This document shows, piece after piece, positions 35,554 to 46,979 of a DNA stretch of 64,000 bases (the first letter of the stretch is position 1; every line of letters begins with the position of its first letter). The translations under genes were made by a program, and so were the position numbers. The notes under the pieces were generated by a model, which worked only from the letters and a program-made list of their open reading frames with translations, made no database searches and was not told the DNA's origin. This DNA is from Adiantum capillus-veneris (taxonomy: Eukaryota > Streptophyta > Polypodiopsida > Polypodiales > Pteridaceae), in the NCBI GenBank assembly GCA_014529385.2, contig CM043943.1:155591092-155655091 (forward strand), given 5' to 3'.

Positions 35554-36790
35554 CTTGCGTGGAGAGCGGCCTCCCAAGTGGGATGACATTTGGCCGAGCG
35601 AGTCCTCGTAGAGGTAAATGGGTTGGGACACATGCTTATAGGCAGAGGCAAAGGCCGGGTACGTCAAGAGGTTGGGAACGGAGGGCACCACATCATGCTT
35701 GTTCACCACCCGGTAGCTCATGCCGCTGTCCATTACCACTCGCTTCTCAAAGTCCAACGCAAAAGCTGCATTTCCCACGCGAGGTGAGCCGATGGTGACA
35801 CAGCTTATGGTGGCACTGGGGAAGGCCACCTCTCGGCACCACTTGGCGCACAGCGTGGCTAGAGCACCGCCCAAGCTGTGGTCCACGCACATCACGTTGC
35901 GCACGTCGTGGGGCTGCATGCCCAGATTTTGTAGAACCAGGCACAAGTTTTGGGAGGGGATGCTGCTGTCCATCACATCCTTGAGCGCCAGCTGAAAGCC
36001 CCGGTGTGCTCGGATGGCGGTGGGTGAGGTGTAGATGGCCTTGTCGCTGGCGCCGTCATACAGCTTCACAGGCTCTTGGCCCTCCGCCAAATCCGTGAGC
36101 ACGTCTGCGAACCCCGTGCTCCACTCGGTAGGCTCCGTCCCTCTGAAGGCCATCACCACGCTCTCATCGTCCAGAATGCTGACGTGCACCTCCGTGTCCG
36201 TCCGGCCCATCACGCCCCCGAAAAGATGCGTGGTGTCGATGACATTGTGGATGAGCTGGCTGCGCTCCACCATCTCAAACTGGTCTTTCATGCTGGAGCT
36301 CTTGTAGGCGGCCGCTGCCATCTCTATGAATGGCAGGACCTCTTCCAGCACCTCCGCCGCATCCTCCCCAATATCCTCAGCGTCCTCGACTGCAGCTTGA
36401 TCGACAGCGTCGAGCTCGCCATCGGAGTCGTAGGCCGCTGTGTGCTCCGGAGAGAGAGATGGGCATTCGCGTGCATAATGATATGCGTCCTGATCGTCAG
36501 ATACAATATCAGTATGAAGAGCTACTCCAGTGTTATTCAACCTCGCCGGCCCTGCTGGTTTTAGCAATGGCCTCATGAACAGTGCAGGCGGAGGAGATTT
36601 GCTACAAATTATTAGCAAGGAGTCGAGGAGATTCTGTAGTAGTACAGCTAATTAACAGCTAGCTACGTCTGATTAGCATGCCGGAGAGAAGATTGATCTG
36701 TGCAGGCGCTACAGTTAACAACTCACTACGTACGTCTAATTAGAGCTTATTTGGATTGGGACGCTGCTGCTGCTGCAGACGCCCACTCCT

Positions 36791-36800
36791 CCTTATATAG
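36791..36800 (-). promoter_or_regulatory. TATA box of the lipase gene
   Basis: CTATATAAGG on the minus strand lies about 175 bp upstream of the lipase ATG at 36618. A start near 36765 would give a 5' untranslated region of about 150 bases. Confidence 0.55.
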
Positions 36801-37499
36801 CAGTAGAATATTATAGTAAGGCTTGGTCTTCCTCTGCACGCAGTACTACTCTTCCAGCTTCAGTGTTGGCATGTTTATTAATTAGATGAATTAATTAGTC
36901 CTGGCTGACCCTGTATTGTATTGAAGGGGCTTCTGCCGCAACGTTCTCACGTAGGCGCAGGGGAAGATACAAGCTGCACGCCGTCCGCTAATCCGACACG
37001 TCCGATGCCCGTTTGAAATCGGTCGACCAGAACTGAGCCCAAGCGCGTTCAGATCCGTATACTTGTCTAGGCCTCGTATAATCAGTCTTGGTTGACTCTG
37101 TAATACGACTTGAATCTTGACCTTATACGATTCCTTTTAAATTAATTTATCCTATCATAATATATATCACTAGTCACTATAAAATCACACCCGCAGCAAA
37201 AAAAAGTCCCATTTAGAAGAAATCTTGCACCAAGAGAAAACATAATTTTCTCATGTGGGAGAAAAATTCTTCCTAGTGAAATGCTCACATGCTTCCTTCT
37301 CTTGCCATGTGAGAGAAAAATTCACCCCTTTGAAAAATGCTATGATATGTACACACTCATTTAAATGACCCACCACCCAAAAATGCTTCTCCGAATTTCA
37401 TGTCTATAGTTTGACGTTCTCCCGGCCATGAGACTAAGTGACCCATATTAAATGCGGGTTGGAGTAATGGGATCAACGGTCGGGGTTAGCAGGGCGGGA
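36801..37499. other. upstream region of the lipase gene
   Basis: No other gene is seen. 37200-37330 contains two related segments around ATGTGGGAGAAAAATTC, a short imperfect duplication. Confidence 0.45.
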
Positions 37500-37672
37500 T
37501 CTCGAGGCGCAATAAACCTGGCAGCGGGAAAAACGAGGCATGCCAGCAAAAAGGCGAGGCGTATTAAACATGGCCAACGAGAAAAACGAGGCGTGACGAG
37601 GCGATTTGAACCCGAGACCTGACCATCCGGGTTTAGGGACACATAGGCTAACCACCTCACCCGCGCATGCAT
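37500..37672 (-). repeat. SINE-like, tRNA-derived sequence
   Basis: On the minus strand an A-box-like TAGCCTATGTG (37650-37640) is followed 27 bases later by a B box GGTTCAAATC (37612-37603), the internal RNA polymerase III promoter arrangement of a tRNA or tRNA-derived SINE. The flanking sequence does not fold as a complete tRNA. Downstream (37590-37500) are two imperfect copies of a roughly 38-bp unit around GCCTCGTTTTTC. A SINE head is the best reading; its 3' end and target duplication are not evident. Confidence 0.5.
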
Positions 37673-37834
37673 TGTGTACCCACAACCGTTTTCACAACAT
37701 TATATTATAAGTTAACATGCATTTTCAAGGCTGTCCAGGTTTAGTGCCCGTTTAGGTTTAGTTTTTGATTTGACTGTTGCGGCTGCGATCTCCTCTACTT
37801 TTGCGTGTGAGCTTCTCCACCTTTGATCCCATTG

Positions 37835-37846
37835 CCCCCCCCCCCC
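37835..37846. repeat. C mononucleotide tract
   Basis: A run of 12 C followed by TCTTAAATATG, resembling the start of the C-tract repeat at 21387 but without its later blocks. Confidence 0.85.
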
Positions 37847-37904
37847 TCTTAAATATGGGTGTTACATAGTCCTGAGGTTCCCCTGGCCTTGCAAAAAATG
37901 TCAT

Positions 37905-38615
37905 GACATCTATGGCCTAAGGTTGTCATTACACTCAATAAGGAACTCACCTCTACATCCGTGAGATTGTCATACATCATTTACAGCTATGACTTGAGTA
38001 TTATGCAATAATATACTCCAGCCCAATGTTAGAAAAAAACCGGGGTAGAGTGTATTTTAACCGGCTGAAATCCTAAAATCCCGGTTAGATTTTGAGCTTG
38101 CCTTGAAGAAAACCGGGAAATTGTTACAAATTTTAGTATAATTATCGGCAAAAGGTTCAAAATTTGACCTGAAAACCGGGAGACTTCAAGTTTGCCCTTG
38201 TTTGCTTTGGTTGGGAAAAATATATTTTTCTAGCCATGCTTCAGCCACAAATTTGTAGCAAATTAGAACCAACATAGTGAGACACTAATAGAGGAGAATA
38301 ATGACACTTTGCAAACTCAAGATCAAGTGCAATCATAATCTCTTTCCCATCAGTAGTCGAGTACTTAGAGCATGCAACTATATGGTTTTTTTAATACCCT
38401 TTGAATGCACACTATCATATAGGTGATTTCTTGTAAGTGACCCCATTGAGTCAGAAACTAGAGTGACGACCAGTACAATGGACAAACAATCCAGATACAT
38501 TTTGAAGCTGTAAACGTGTTATTGTCAATAAATGTATACAAGGGCCTTGAATGGCATCACATATAAAATCTACCAAGTAGCTTGTATCAGATTTTCCCAC
38601 TCTATCTAAGCTCTT
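37905..38615 (+). repeat. dispersed repeat family E, copy 1
   Basis: Shares an ordered series of blocks with 44595-45310 in the same orientation: GAGATTGTCATAC, CACAAATTTGTAGCAAATTA, TATGGTTTTTTTAATACCCT, TTTCTTGTAAGTGA, GTGGACAAACAATCC (ATGGACAAACAATCC here) and AAAATCTACCAAGTAGCT. There is no open frame of interest. The nature of the repeat (LTR, LARD or other) is not determined. Confidence 0.85.
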
Positions 38616-38984
38616 TTGACGTGAATGAAGAAGAGAGGAAACTCTTCCTCGCAGGAAACTCTGTATCCTCACCCACGTTGCTGCATTTGGTTGTTTTGAC
38701 TTCCAACATGATGTTTGCCAATACTTGCGTCACATGCACCATAAAGAATCACATCTATTCTACTACAATAGAAAAAAAACTTCTAAAATATATAGATGGT
38801 ATTGTGATGTGTACCATTTTAATTGTTGAGACCCAACTGATTACTATCTATACTCAAAAGTCCAAACAGCTTGTATGTTTGGTTGTAGCCACTAACAAAA
38901 CAATAACGAACTTCATATTATTCAAGTTGAGGTAAATGATAATCACTACCTTTTCTAAAACCCAATATCATAAGGCATTGCCAT

Positions 38985-39211
38985 TGTTACCATTATACAT
39001 GTGGTAGTGATGTGTGTGAACACACTTAGGACCGTCGGTGCATTTTTTCCCTCTTTAGGAGGTTTCCTCCTCGTGCATTGTAATACACCCATTCATTCTA
39101 GGGCTATTGATCTTTCCTTGCACACTAAGTAATATACTCTCTTTTGTGTGTCTTGAGCTACCCTTGTCTTCTCCAAGCTGTGTGCATTTCCCTGCAACCC
39201 TAATTCCAACA
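38985..39211 (+). repeat. 5' LTR, family A copy 2
   Basis: 227 bp with TG...CA ends, paired with 43909-44139. Confidence 0.96.
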
Positions 39212-39213
39212 AC

Positions 39214-39224
39214 TGGTATCAGAG
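39214..39224 (+). other. primer binding site, family A
   Basis: TGGTATCAGAG, complementary to the 3' end of initiator tRNA-Met, two bases after the LTR. Confidence 0.92.
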
Positions 39225-39573
39225 GAGGTTGCGTCCTCCTGGGCTTAGTCGCCAGCAACTCCAGCACACATCTACTCACTTTCTCCGATTTTAGTGAGCT
39301 TTGACAAGCGTTTGCAGGTCGGAAAAAATTTCGGGATTGCTCTTAGAGCTTAATCTGCTCCAATGTCTGATTCGAGCTCATTTCGGCCTTCGCTTCCACT
39401 ACAGCGAGGTTTGCACAAGCGATTTGTCATTTTGTGCAAAATTTTTGTCAGCGCCAATTACTGCATAACATGTCCCATTCAGTCTACTGCAGGTTGTGCT
39501 ATATAGCAGGTGCTGGTCTCACTCAGTTTCTCCTCATTTCGGGAAGTTTTCACATCAAGTGCAAGCATTTTCC

Positions 39574-42500
39574 ATGGCTGATAACAACACAGATGTTTTC
39601 AAGATGTTTGCTGCTGAGGACAAATTAGATGGGGACAATTACCCTATGTGGGCTTACATGATGCAACATGTTCTTGTGTCAAAGGGTGTTTGGAATATTG
39701 TGCAAGGCATTGATGTACGTCCTGGTTCTGAGGATGTAGACGATGTTGAGGATGTTGCAGGTCTTGCTACAAGGATTGCTGCTGCTAGAGTTGTTTTGCC
39801 TACGAGAGAAAAAGCTCGTTGGGATGTAAAGGATGCGCAGGCTCATGCGTTGATTGCGTTGTCTGTGAAGCGCACTATTACTCCTCACATTCTTTAGTGA
39901 AATCTGTAAAACAGGCTTGGGATATTTTGGCTAGTCTTTATATGCAAGCCGCAATGATGCAAAAATTGCATTGCTACGTAAAGAGCTGGAGTCGAAGATT
40001 ATGCATGAGGAAGATGATATGGACACTTTCCTTGCTGGTGTCAAGGATATAAATGAGCAACTTGTTTCTGCAGGTGAAGTCATTTCAGATAGTTCCCTTG
40101 TGTAGATTGTTCTTGATGCCTTACCAGATTCTTACGAGACTTTTGCTAGTACTTGGAGACTTATGACCCAAGGAAATCCTGAAGTTGTCAAGTTTGATGC
40201 ATTGTGTACAATGCGGTTGTAAGAGTCACTTTCAAGAAAAAACAGGACTAGACATTGTGTAGTTGAACAAGCGTTTATTGTTTCTCAAAGAAAGGGTGGT
40301 AACAGCAATGCAGTCACTTCTTATGGTTCTTCAACGAGTGGAAAATCACCTGTTCCTAATGCTTCTGCTTGCAGCAATTCTTCTTGAGAATTTTGGTGAT
40401 AAGGGCAAAAAGAAGATGTGTTGCCATTATTGTAAAGCCAATGATCACTTGATCAAGAGGTGTCCTAAGTTGAAGGCCAAAGAGGCTAAGGAGAAAGAGG
40501 ATGGTTTCATTGCAAATGCTGGTTCCACTACAACTGCAGCCATTGTTGAGTCTTTTGTGAAAGGAGACTGTGATGCTGACGTTGATGCAGAATGGGCTTT
40601 TAGTGCAGAGTGCACTTACAATCCTGCTGTCCATGATGCATGCATGTCAGTTGCTGCAGATTCACATGTGTAGTATTTCGACAGTGGTGCTACAAATCAC
40701 ATTACCTCACATCGTGAATTGTTCACCTCTCTCGAGTTTGTTCCTCATGGGAATTCAGTCACTTGTGCCAACAATGCCTCTTATTCGGTTCAAGGAGTTG
40801 GTAAGCTTGTGCTTACTGCTGCAAATGGCAGTTCTTTACACTTTTGATGCACTTTATCTACCTGGGATCAAGAAGAATCTTTTCTGTGTATCTGCACTTG
40901 CTAGACTTGGACTTGTAGTCAAATCTGTGGATGGTAGATGTACAATTCATGATCTCAATTTTGGTGATAAAATTGTTGCATCTGGCCTTTTGTGCCATGG
41001 GTTGTATAAGCTCACTTTGTATGACAAGTGTGGACAAAATTTTGCAAATGCAGTTGCACATTCAAGGGTTGTTTTAGATGCAAAACTGTGGCATGCATGT
41101 TCTGGGCATTTGAATTTTGCCAATTTGCTGCGTTTGCAAAAAACTGATATTGTTGCTTCTTTGCCGCCTCTTGAAGCACCCATCAAACATGTTTGTGAAG
41201 GCTATATTTTGGGTAAAATGCAGTCTTGTAAAGGATGGTTCAATTAGGGCCACTTGCAGTTGCAGCTTGTGCATAGTGATGTTTGTGGGCCCATGCAAAC
41301 TCCATCCTTGGAAAATTACCTTTACTTCGTAACTTCCATTAATGACTACTCCAGGCATGCATGGGTATTTTCGCTTAAAGTGTCCGAAATTTTTATGTGC
41401 TCCAAACAATTTCTGGCGATGGCTGAAAATGTCTCTAAATGTACTATGGGCACTCTCCGTCTTGATGGAGGGGGGGAGTATATGTCTCATGAATTTAATG
41501 CATTTATGGCTAGTCATGGGATAAAACACCAATGTACAATGCCGTTTACGCCTCAACAAAATGGTGTTGTTGAGAGGAAAAACAAGTCTCTTACGGAAAT
41601 GGAAAGACGTATGGTCAAAAGTCAAGGTTTGCTGCATTCTTTTTGGCTTGAGGCCATCATGTGTGCCACTTATGTACTAAACATGTGTCCCATGAAAGCT
41701 TTGCAGTCTATTACTCCATATGAAGCATGGCATGATAGAAAGACTTCTATTAAGCACATGTGTGTTTTTGGCTGTTTGGCATATGCTTTGGTTCCACAAA
41801 CACAACGCAAAAAATTGGATGATAAGGCTGTCAAATGTATTTTTGTTGGTTCTAGTGGTGAAAACAAAAGTTACAGTTTGTATCATCCACAAACAAAGCG
41901 TATTCTGCTTTCATGGGATGTTGTGTTTGTGGAAGATTCTGTTCGGCCCTTGCTGTCATGTACTAGAGACATTAATGTAAGCTCACAGGACATATATGAC
42001 ACTTTGTTGCCTCTTTTCATTGGTGGAAGTTCGATGTAAATTCCAATGAGGCAAATGTATAGCCTATGGGGGTTTCAAAAAATGTTACAAATCAGCCTAT
42101 TACTGATGTAGATGTACATGATGTACTTGATGAGGAAAGGGCTAAAAATGAGCAGGCTAGAGGTATGCCAAAATGGTTGGTGCACACTTTGTGTGACAGT
42201 AAATTGGATGCACCTTTGTCTAGTCGTACTCGTTCAGGTTCTCGCCATGCCTCTTATGCATCAGATTGTTATGCTTTGACTGTGTCTAGCTTACATGATG
42301 TTGAGGAATCTCTGTCTCTTGATGAAGCACAAAATTCAAAAAATTGGATGGCTACCATGCAATCAGAATATGATGCACTTATCGAAAATGACACATGGAA
42401 TTTATGTGATTTGCCTCCTGGCAAAAAGTCCATTGGTACAAAGTGGGTTCACAAGTTGAGACACAAGCCGGATGGTGAGATTGATCGCATAAGGCTCGAC

Positions 42501-43833
42501 TTGTTGCAAAAGGCTATGCGTAGCAAAAAGGCATAGATTATGAAGAAAATTTTGCTCCCACTTGACGTATGACTAGTATGCATTTTCTATGTGCATTGGT
42601 AGCTCATTTTGGTTGGGACGTACATCAATAAGACATTGTTAGTGCTTTCTTGAATGGTGACATATTTGAGGAAGTTTATGTAACACATCCTCGTGGTTTT
42701 GTCAAGAAAGGAATAGAGAACAAAGTGTGCATATGTAAGAAGGCTTTGTATGGGTTGAAGAAATCTCCTCGTGCTTGGTATGAGATAGCTGACACTCATT
42801 TGGTCAAACGAGGCTTTCGTAACAGTCCAACAAAAAGCACATTGTATGTCAGGCGTGAGGGCGATGTAATTCTCATTGTTGTTCTTTATGTGGATGATTT
42901 GCTGATCACTGGTCCGAACGAGAGACATATTGTTGAATTGAAGTCTGAATTGAAGTCTGATTTGAATGCTACTTTCAAGATGAAAGATTTGGGGCTGTTG
43001 CATCATTACTTGGGAATACAGTTTAAGCTGTGTGATGGTGGTATTGCCTTGTGTTAGAAAAGTTACATAGAGACATTGCTATGTAAGTTTGGACTTGAGG
43101 ATTGCAAACGTATTGCCACTCCCATGGAAACATGTTTGAAGTTGAGTCTACATGATGCCAGTGATCCTTCTGATGTCACTCTTTACCAAACTGCTGTTGG
43201 ATGCCTCATTTATGTATGCAACACGAGGTCTCACGGGTTAGCAGATTTATGCATAGCCCAGGGTCAGCATTGACAGGCTGTCAAGAGGATTTTTTGCTAC
43301 TTGAGTGGCACTTTACATCTTGGCTTGTTTTATCCCAAGAAAGGATCATTGCCGCCAGACATACATGCTTTTTTGGACTCAAATTGGGCTGGTTGTTTTG
43401 ACACGCGAGTGTCCATAAGTGGTTTTTGTTTCATGCATAACAGTTCATGTATATCATGGTTGAGAAAGAAGCAACCTATTGTGGCTACTTCTAGTTGTGA
43501 GGCTGAGTACAAGGTAGTCTTCACAGCTACGGTTGAGTGTGTATGGGTCAAACGTCTTATGGATGGTTTGGGTGTTGGACAAGACACTTCCAACACTATC
43601 TACACTGACAGACAGAGCGCATTGGTGGTTGCGAGGAACCAATTTTTCTTGCTCGCACAAAGCACATTGAGGTGCATTACCACTATGTCAAGGAGAGGCT
43701 CTTAGCAGGAGAGACTAGCTTGGCTTATGTGCCAACATAGGACAACCTTGCAGATCTTTTCACAAAGGCATTGTCTCCTGAGAAGTTTGAAGCTTTTCAC
43801 AAAGCTTTGGGCTTATTCCCCATTGTGGACTGA
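39574..43833 (+). pseudogene. copia gag-pol polyprotein, broken (family A copy 2)
   Basis: Gag starts at the ATG at 39574 (MADNNTDVFK), 350 bases after the primer site, and continues LDGDNYPMWAYMM. The frame is lost between about 39820 and the TAG at 39895. Further on are the CCHC knuckle CHYCKANDHLIKRC near 40423, protease (its Trp before FDSGAT is a TAG at 40671-40673), pre-integrase LWHACSGH, integrase HSDVCGP near 41274, the PQQNGV motif intact near 41553, reverse transcriptase with YVDD near 42888 and RNase H to a TGA at 43831. Many further stops and shifts are present. A family signature is the VASLPPLEAP stretch in the pre-integrase domain. Confidence 0.92.
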
Positions 43834-43908
43834 TCATGTCTTTAGGGCATGGAACTTCCCTTTACTCATGTGCTAGCTCTCATTCACCGCATCACTCCAG
43901 GGGGGATT

Positions 43909-44139
43909 TGTTACCATATACATGTGGTAGTGATGTGTGTGAAAACACTTAGGACCGCCGGGGCATTTTTTCCCTCTTTAGGAGGTTTTTCCCCCCCGTG
44001 CATTGTATATATGCCCATTCATTCTAGGGCTATTCATCTTTCCATTGCACACTAAAGTAATATACTCTCTGTTGTGTGCGTTGAGCTTCCTTTGTCTTCT
44101 CCAAGCTGTGTGCATTTCCCTGCAACCCTAATTCCAACA
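43909..44139 (+). repeat. 3' LTR, family A copy 2
   Basis: 231 bp, preceded by a G-rich purine tract and followed by the GCCAT duplication. Confidence 0.96.
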
Positions 44140-44594
44140 GCCATGGACTATTTGAGCCGTCTCAACATATGTAAGCTCCTTTTCCCAAGTTGTTCACAAT
44201 GTTCAAAACGCATCATGTCAGGGTCCTATCGAAGCAAGGCCCCCTTATCTAGCAAAAGCACAAAGTTAGGTTTAATGAGAGAAAAAACTCAAGCTCATCC
44301 TTACTACCAAGCACATGCTATGGATCTGAAAGTGAATTTTGTACACATGAAAAGGAAATTATGAGTACCTTCATTGTGTGTGTGTCTGTGTGTGTGTGAC
44401 TTCAACTGCAAAACAATATCAAATTGGAAGAAAGAAAGAACACATTACTTGGGAATAAATGAGATTTACATGGATTGCTAGGTAAGCTTAGAACTCAACT
44501 TTATCATTCCACAAATACTCTCCCACAACTGGACCTAGCTCAAAATTCACTTTTTGTCACCATCTCGAGATCCTTGGGGAGACAACCACTTTAC

Positions 44595-45310
44595 TGCCTC
44601 AAGCCTTCATAAGGTTGTGATTACAGTCAAGAAGGAACTCATCTCGACATCCATGAGATTGTCATACCTCATTTACAACTATGACTTGAGTAATCTACAA
44701 TAATAGACTCTAGTCACAAATTTGTAGCAAATTAGAACTACCATAGTGAGACTACTCAAGGAAAATAATGGCACTTTGCTCAAGATTGAGGAAAATAATG
44801 CCAACTTTTCTCAAGATCAAATGCAACCATATATCTTTCCCATCAGTCTAGTACCAAATGATTAATGAGAGACAGTTCCACCTTGACCACATCACTATGC
44901 TACATGCCTTATCAAAAACTTTCCAAGCTCAAAATAAGGGGTTTTTTATGGGATAATTTTTTTTAATAATGAACAAAATTACATTTTAAAAAGGGGGTTC
45001 TTATTGCATTAAAAAAAAACTCCATAAGTTTCTTAAGATAAAGGGGTTTGTTTAATTACCTCAGAGCATGCAAATATATGGTTTTTTTAATACCCTTTGA
45101 GCGCACATGATATAACTGCTTTCTTGTAAGTGATCCCCTTGAGTCAAAAACTAGAGTTACAATTAGTATAGTGGACAAACAATCCAAATACATTTGAAGT
45201 TGTAAACCTGTTACTGTCAATAAATGTATGCAAGGGCCTTGAATCATCACATATAAAATCTACCAAGTAGCTCTTATATTAACATTTCCCACTCCATCTA
45301 AGCTCTTTAG
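44595..45310 (+). repeat. dispersed repeat family E, copy 2
   Basis: Collinear partner of 37905-38615, with an extra AT-rich segment of about 170 bp (near 44870-45060). It lies about 450 bp beyond the copia element, while copy 1 lies about 370 bp before it. Confidence 0.85.
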
Positions 45311-45844
45311 CACAAGAATCAAGGTTGGTAGTTCTTGAAGGAGTAACAACCAAGCCGAACAATGTCTCCAGGCTTGCTGTAACTTATTTCCAAACATTGA
45401 TTGTATACATGGATGTATTTTTGCAATCCTCATACGTATTTGATTGACTGTAGGATGAGATAGATCTCCATGTTGATGCTATCAAGGAGTTGGAGATGCA
45501 GCATGGCTTGCTTCAAGAGACGATGAGTAGGGTCAAAGTAGGGCGCCAAGTTTGCATCTTCCCACCTGTACCTTCTGTTTTGCCCCCCCATCATAGATGA
45601 CCTTATTTTATATGCAAAATGTGTTGGGTGTGGGCACGGATAAAATGTCAACAAAGTTGTCATCCTTGTGGTGCCACCCTACAAGCACACATGTCACTCA
45701 ATGTGCTTTACAACCTTGTGTACCTATAGGGAGCGATGTGTGGTTTGAGACTGCTTTAGGGAAACTCCTTGAGATGCTCAGTTGAGTTGGTCTGGGGAGA
45801 TGGTAAGATCTTTATAATATTTTCTTGGTCTAAAAGGTACATAC
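45311..45844. other. non-coding interval
   Basis: No supported gene or repeat. Confidence 0.45.
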
Positions 45845-46560
45845 CACTATTCTACATACCAGGGCCACTATGCTAGTTAACACTAGCCCATATGATAGGA
45901 TACAATTATAGTATCATATATAGCAGTGCCATCACAATATCTAGCAGGGTCATATGCTTATGCTAGATATAAGTGCCACCATGCTAGTTAGCAGTGTCAT
46001 ATCCTTCTTATGCTCGATGTCAGTGCCACCATGCTAGTTATTACAAGTGTCATATGCTTATGCTAGATGTAGATCCCACCTTAATAGTTGGCAATTTCAT
46101 ATGCTAGTTAGTAGTGCCATATGTTTCTTATGCTAGATATAGATAGTTAGTAGTTTTTTCATGATATCTAGCATAGACCTGTATGATGCTAGATAAGAGT
46201 GCCACCATTCTAGTTAGCAGTGTCATAATTTTCTTATGCTAGAGATCAATGACCATGCTAGTTACCAGTGTCGTATGCATATGCTAGATATAGATGCCAC
46301 CATAATAGTTAGCAGTGTCATATGCTAGTTAGCATTGCCATTATGCTAAGTATCAGTGCCACCATGCTACTTGGCATTGGTCCCTATGCTTGCTAGCTCT
46401 AGCACTATGCTACCTAATAGCGCCACCATGGTGGTTAGCATTGTCATATGTTAGTTTAGCTAACGGTCTTACTTTAGAGTCTCTATATGCTAACAACGAT
46501 TAATATGCTATTGTGCTAGTTAAAGGTGTTGTCATGTTACTTAGGCTAATATGTATATGA
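45845..46560. repeat. degenerate minisatellite built on GCTAGTTAGCAGTG
   Basis: Imperfect units of roughly 45-55 bp repeat about a dozen times, with recurring blocks GCCACCATGCTAGTTAGCAG, TGTCATATGC and TTATGCTAGAT. The core GCTAGTTAGC is nearly palindromic. Unit order is scrambled, so this is an old array. Confidence 0.85.
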
Positions 46561-46686
46561 CATGCTTGAGTTTTCTTGCACCACACCTGACATGCAGTTG
46601 ATCCAAGAGGTAGATGTTCTCACTTGGGAAGATGGAGGGAATCTCTAGTGAAAGGCCATAACATGTTAGAGAAGGTGAAGATATTG

Positions 46687-46973
46687 GGGTGAAAGCATGT
46701 TAGCATGCACTAAAAAAGCTATCCCAAATAGTGCTAATTAGCACAATTTTGAAGTATGCTAAGTAGTACAATAACACAAGTAGATTTCCAAGAACTATGC
46801 CGCATGATAAATCAATAGAAATCTCTGGAAACAAGGAATCAAAGTGTACAAACTTTGCCAAATTTTGATATTTTTTGTAAATTTTTTCACCATGCAACCA
46901 ATTTATTTAAGAAATGCTAATTTAAATATGCTAATTAGCACAAAAACTATGTCACATTAACATGCTTTCACCC
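46687..46973. mobile_element. MITE-like element
   Basis: GGGTGAAAGCATGTTA at the left end is matched by its exact inverse complement, TAACATGCTTTCACCC, at the right end. ATTG flanks both sides (46683-46686 and 46974-46977). The 287-bp interior is AT-rich, has no coding capacity and contains two GTGCTAATTAGCA-type palindromes in mirrored positions. The 4-bp flank duplication does not fit the common MITE superfamilies cleanly, so the superfamily is left open. Confidence 0.65.
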
Positions 46974-46979
46974 ATTGGT

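Larger units (their letters stand above)
30765..36618 (-). pseudogene. class 3 (alpha/beta-hydrolase) lipase gene split by a copia insertion
   Basis: The 5' coding part is 36618-35554 (355 codons) and the 3' part is 30872-30765 (35 codons and TGA). They join in frame once the copia element and one CTTGC copy are removed, giving 390 residues. Landmarks are the oxyanion strand FRGTEP (158-163), nucleophile elbow DHSLGG (246-251, Ser248), SPRVGN, Asp309 in NKHDVVP and His329 in YKHV. The family normally has Gly at position 246; here the codon at 35883-35881 is GAC (Asp), which may already have weakened activity. The tail after the insertion contains FSDHKT and GLLAGHGQFLS. As the DNA now stands, the frame runs 27 codons into antisense LTR before stopping at 35470, so a 382-residue chimeric product is possible. 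A plausible TATA box lies at 36791-36800. The gene appears intronless. Confidence 0.93.
38985..44139 (+). mobile_element. full-length Ty1/copia retrotransposon, family A, copy 2
   Basis: The LTRs are 38985-39211 (227 bp) and 43909-44139 (231 bp), starting TGTTACCAT and ending CCAACA. GCCAT is duplicated at 38980-38984 and 44140-44144. The primer site TGGTATCAGAG lies at 39214-39224 and a purine tract at about 43899-43907. The LTRs differ at roughly fifteen to twenty places by eye, so this insertion is far older than the family B and C copies. It is the reference for copy 1 (1-3655) and for the two fragments at 5578 and 26870. Confidence 0.97.
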
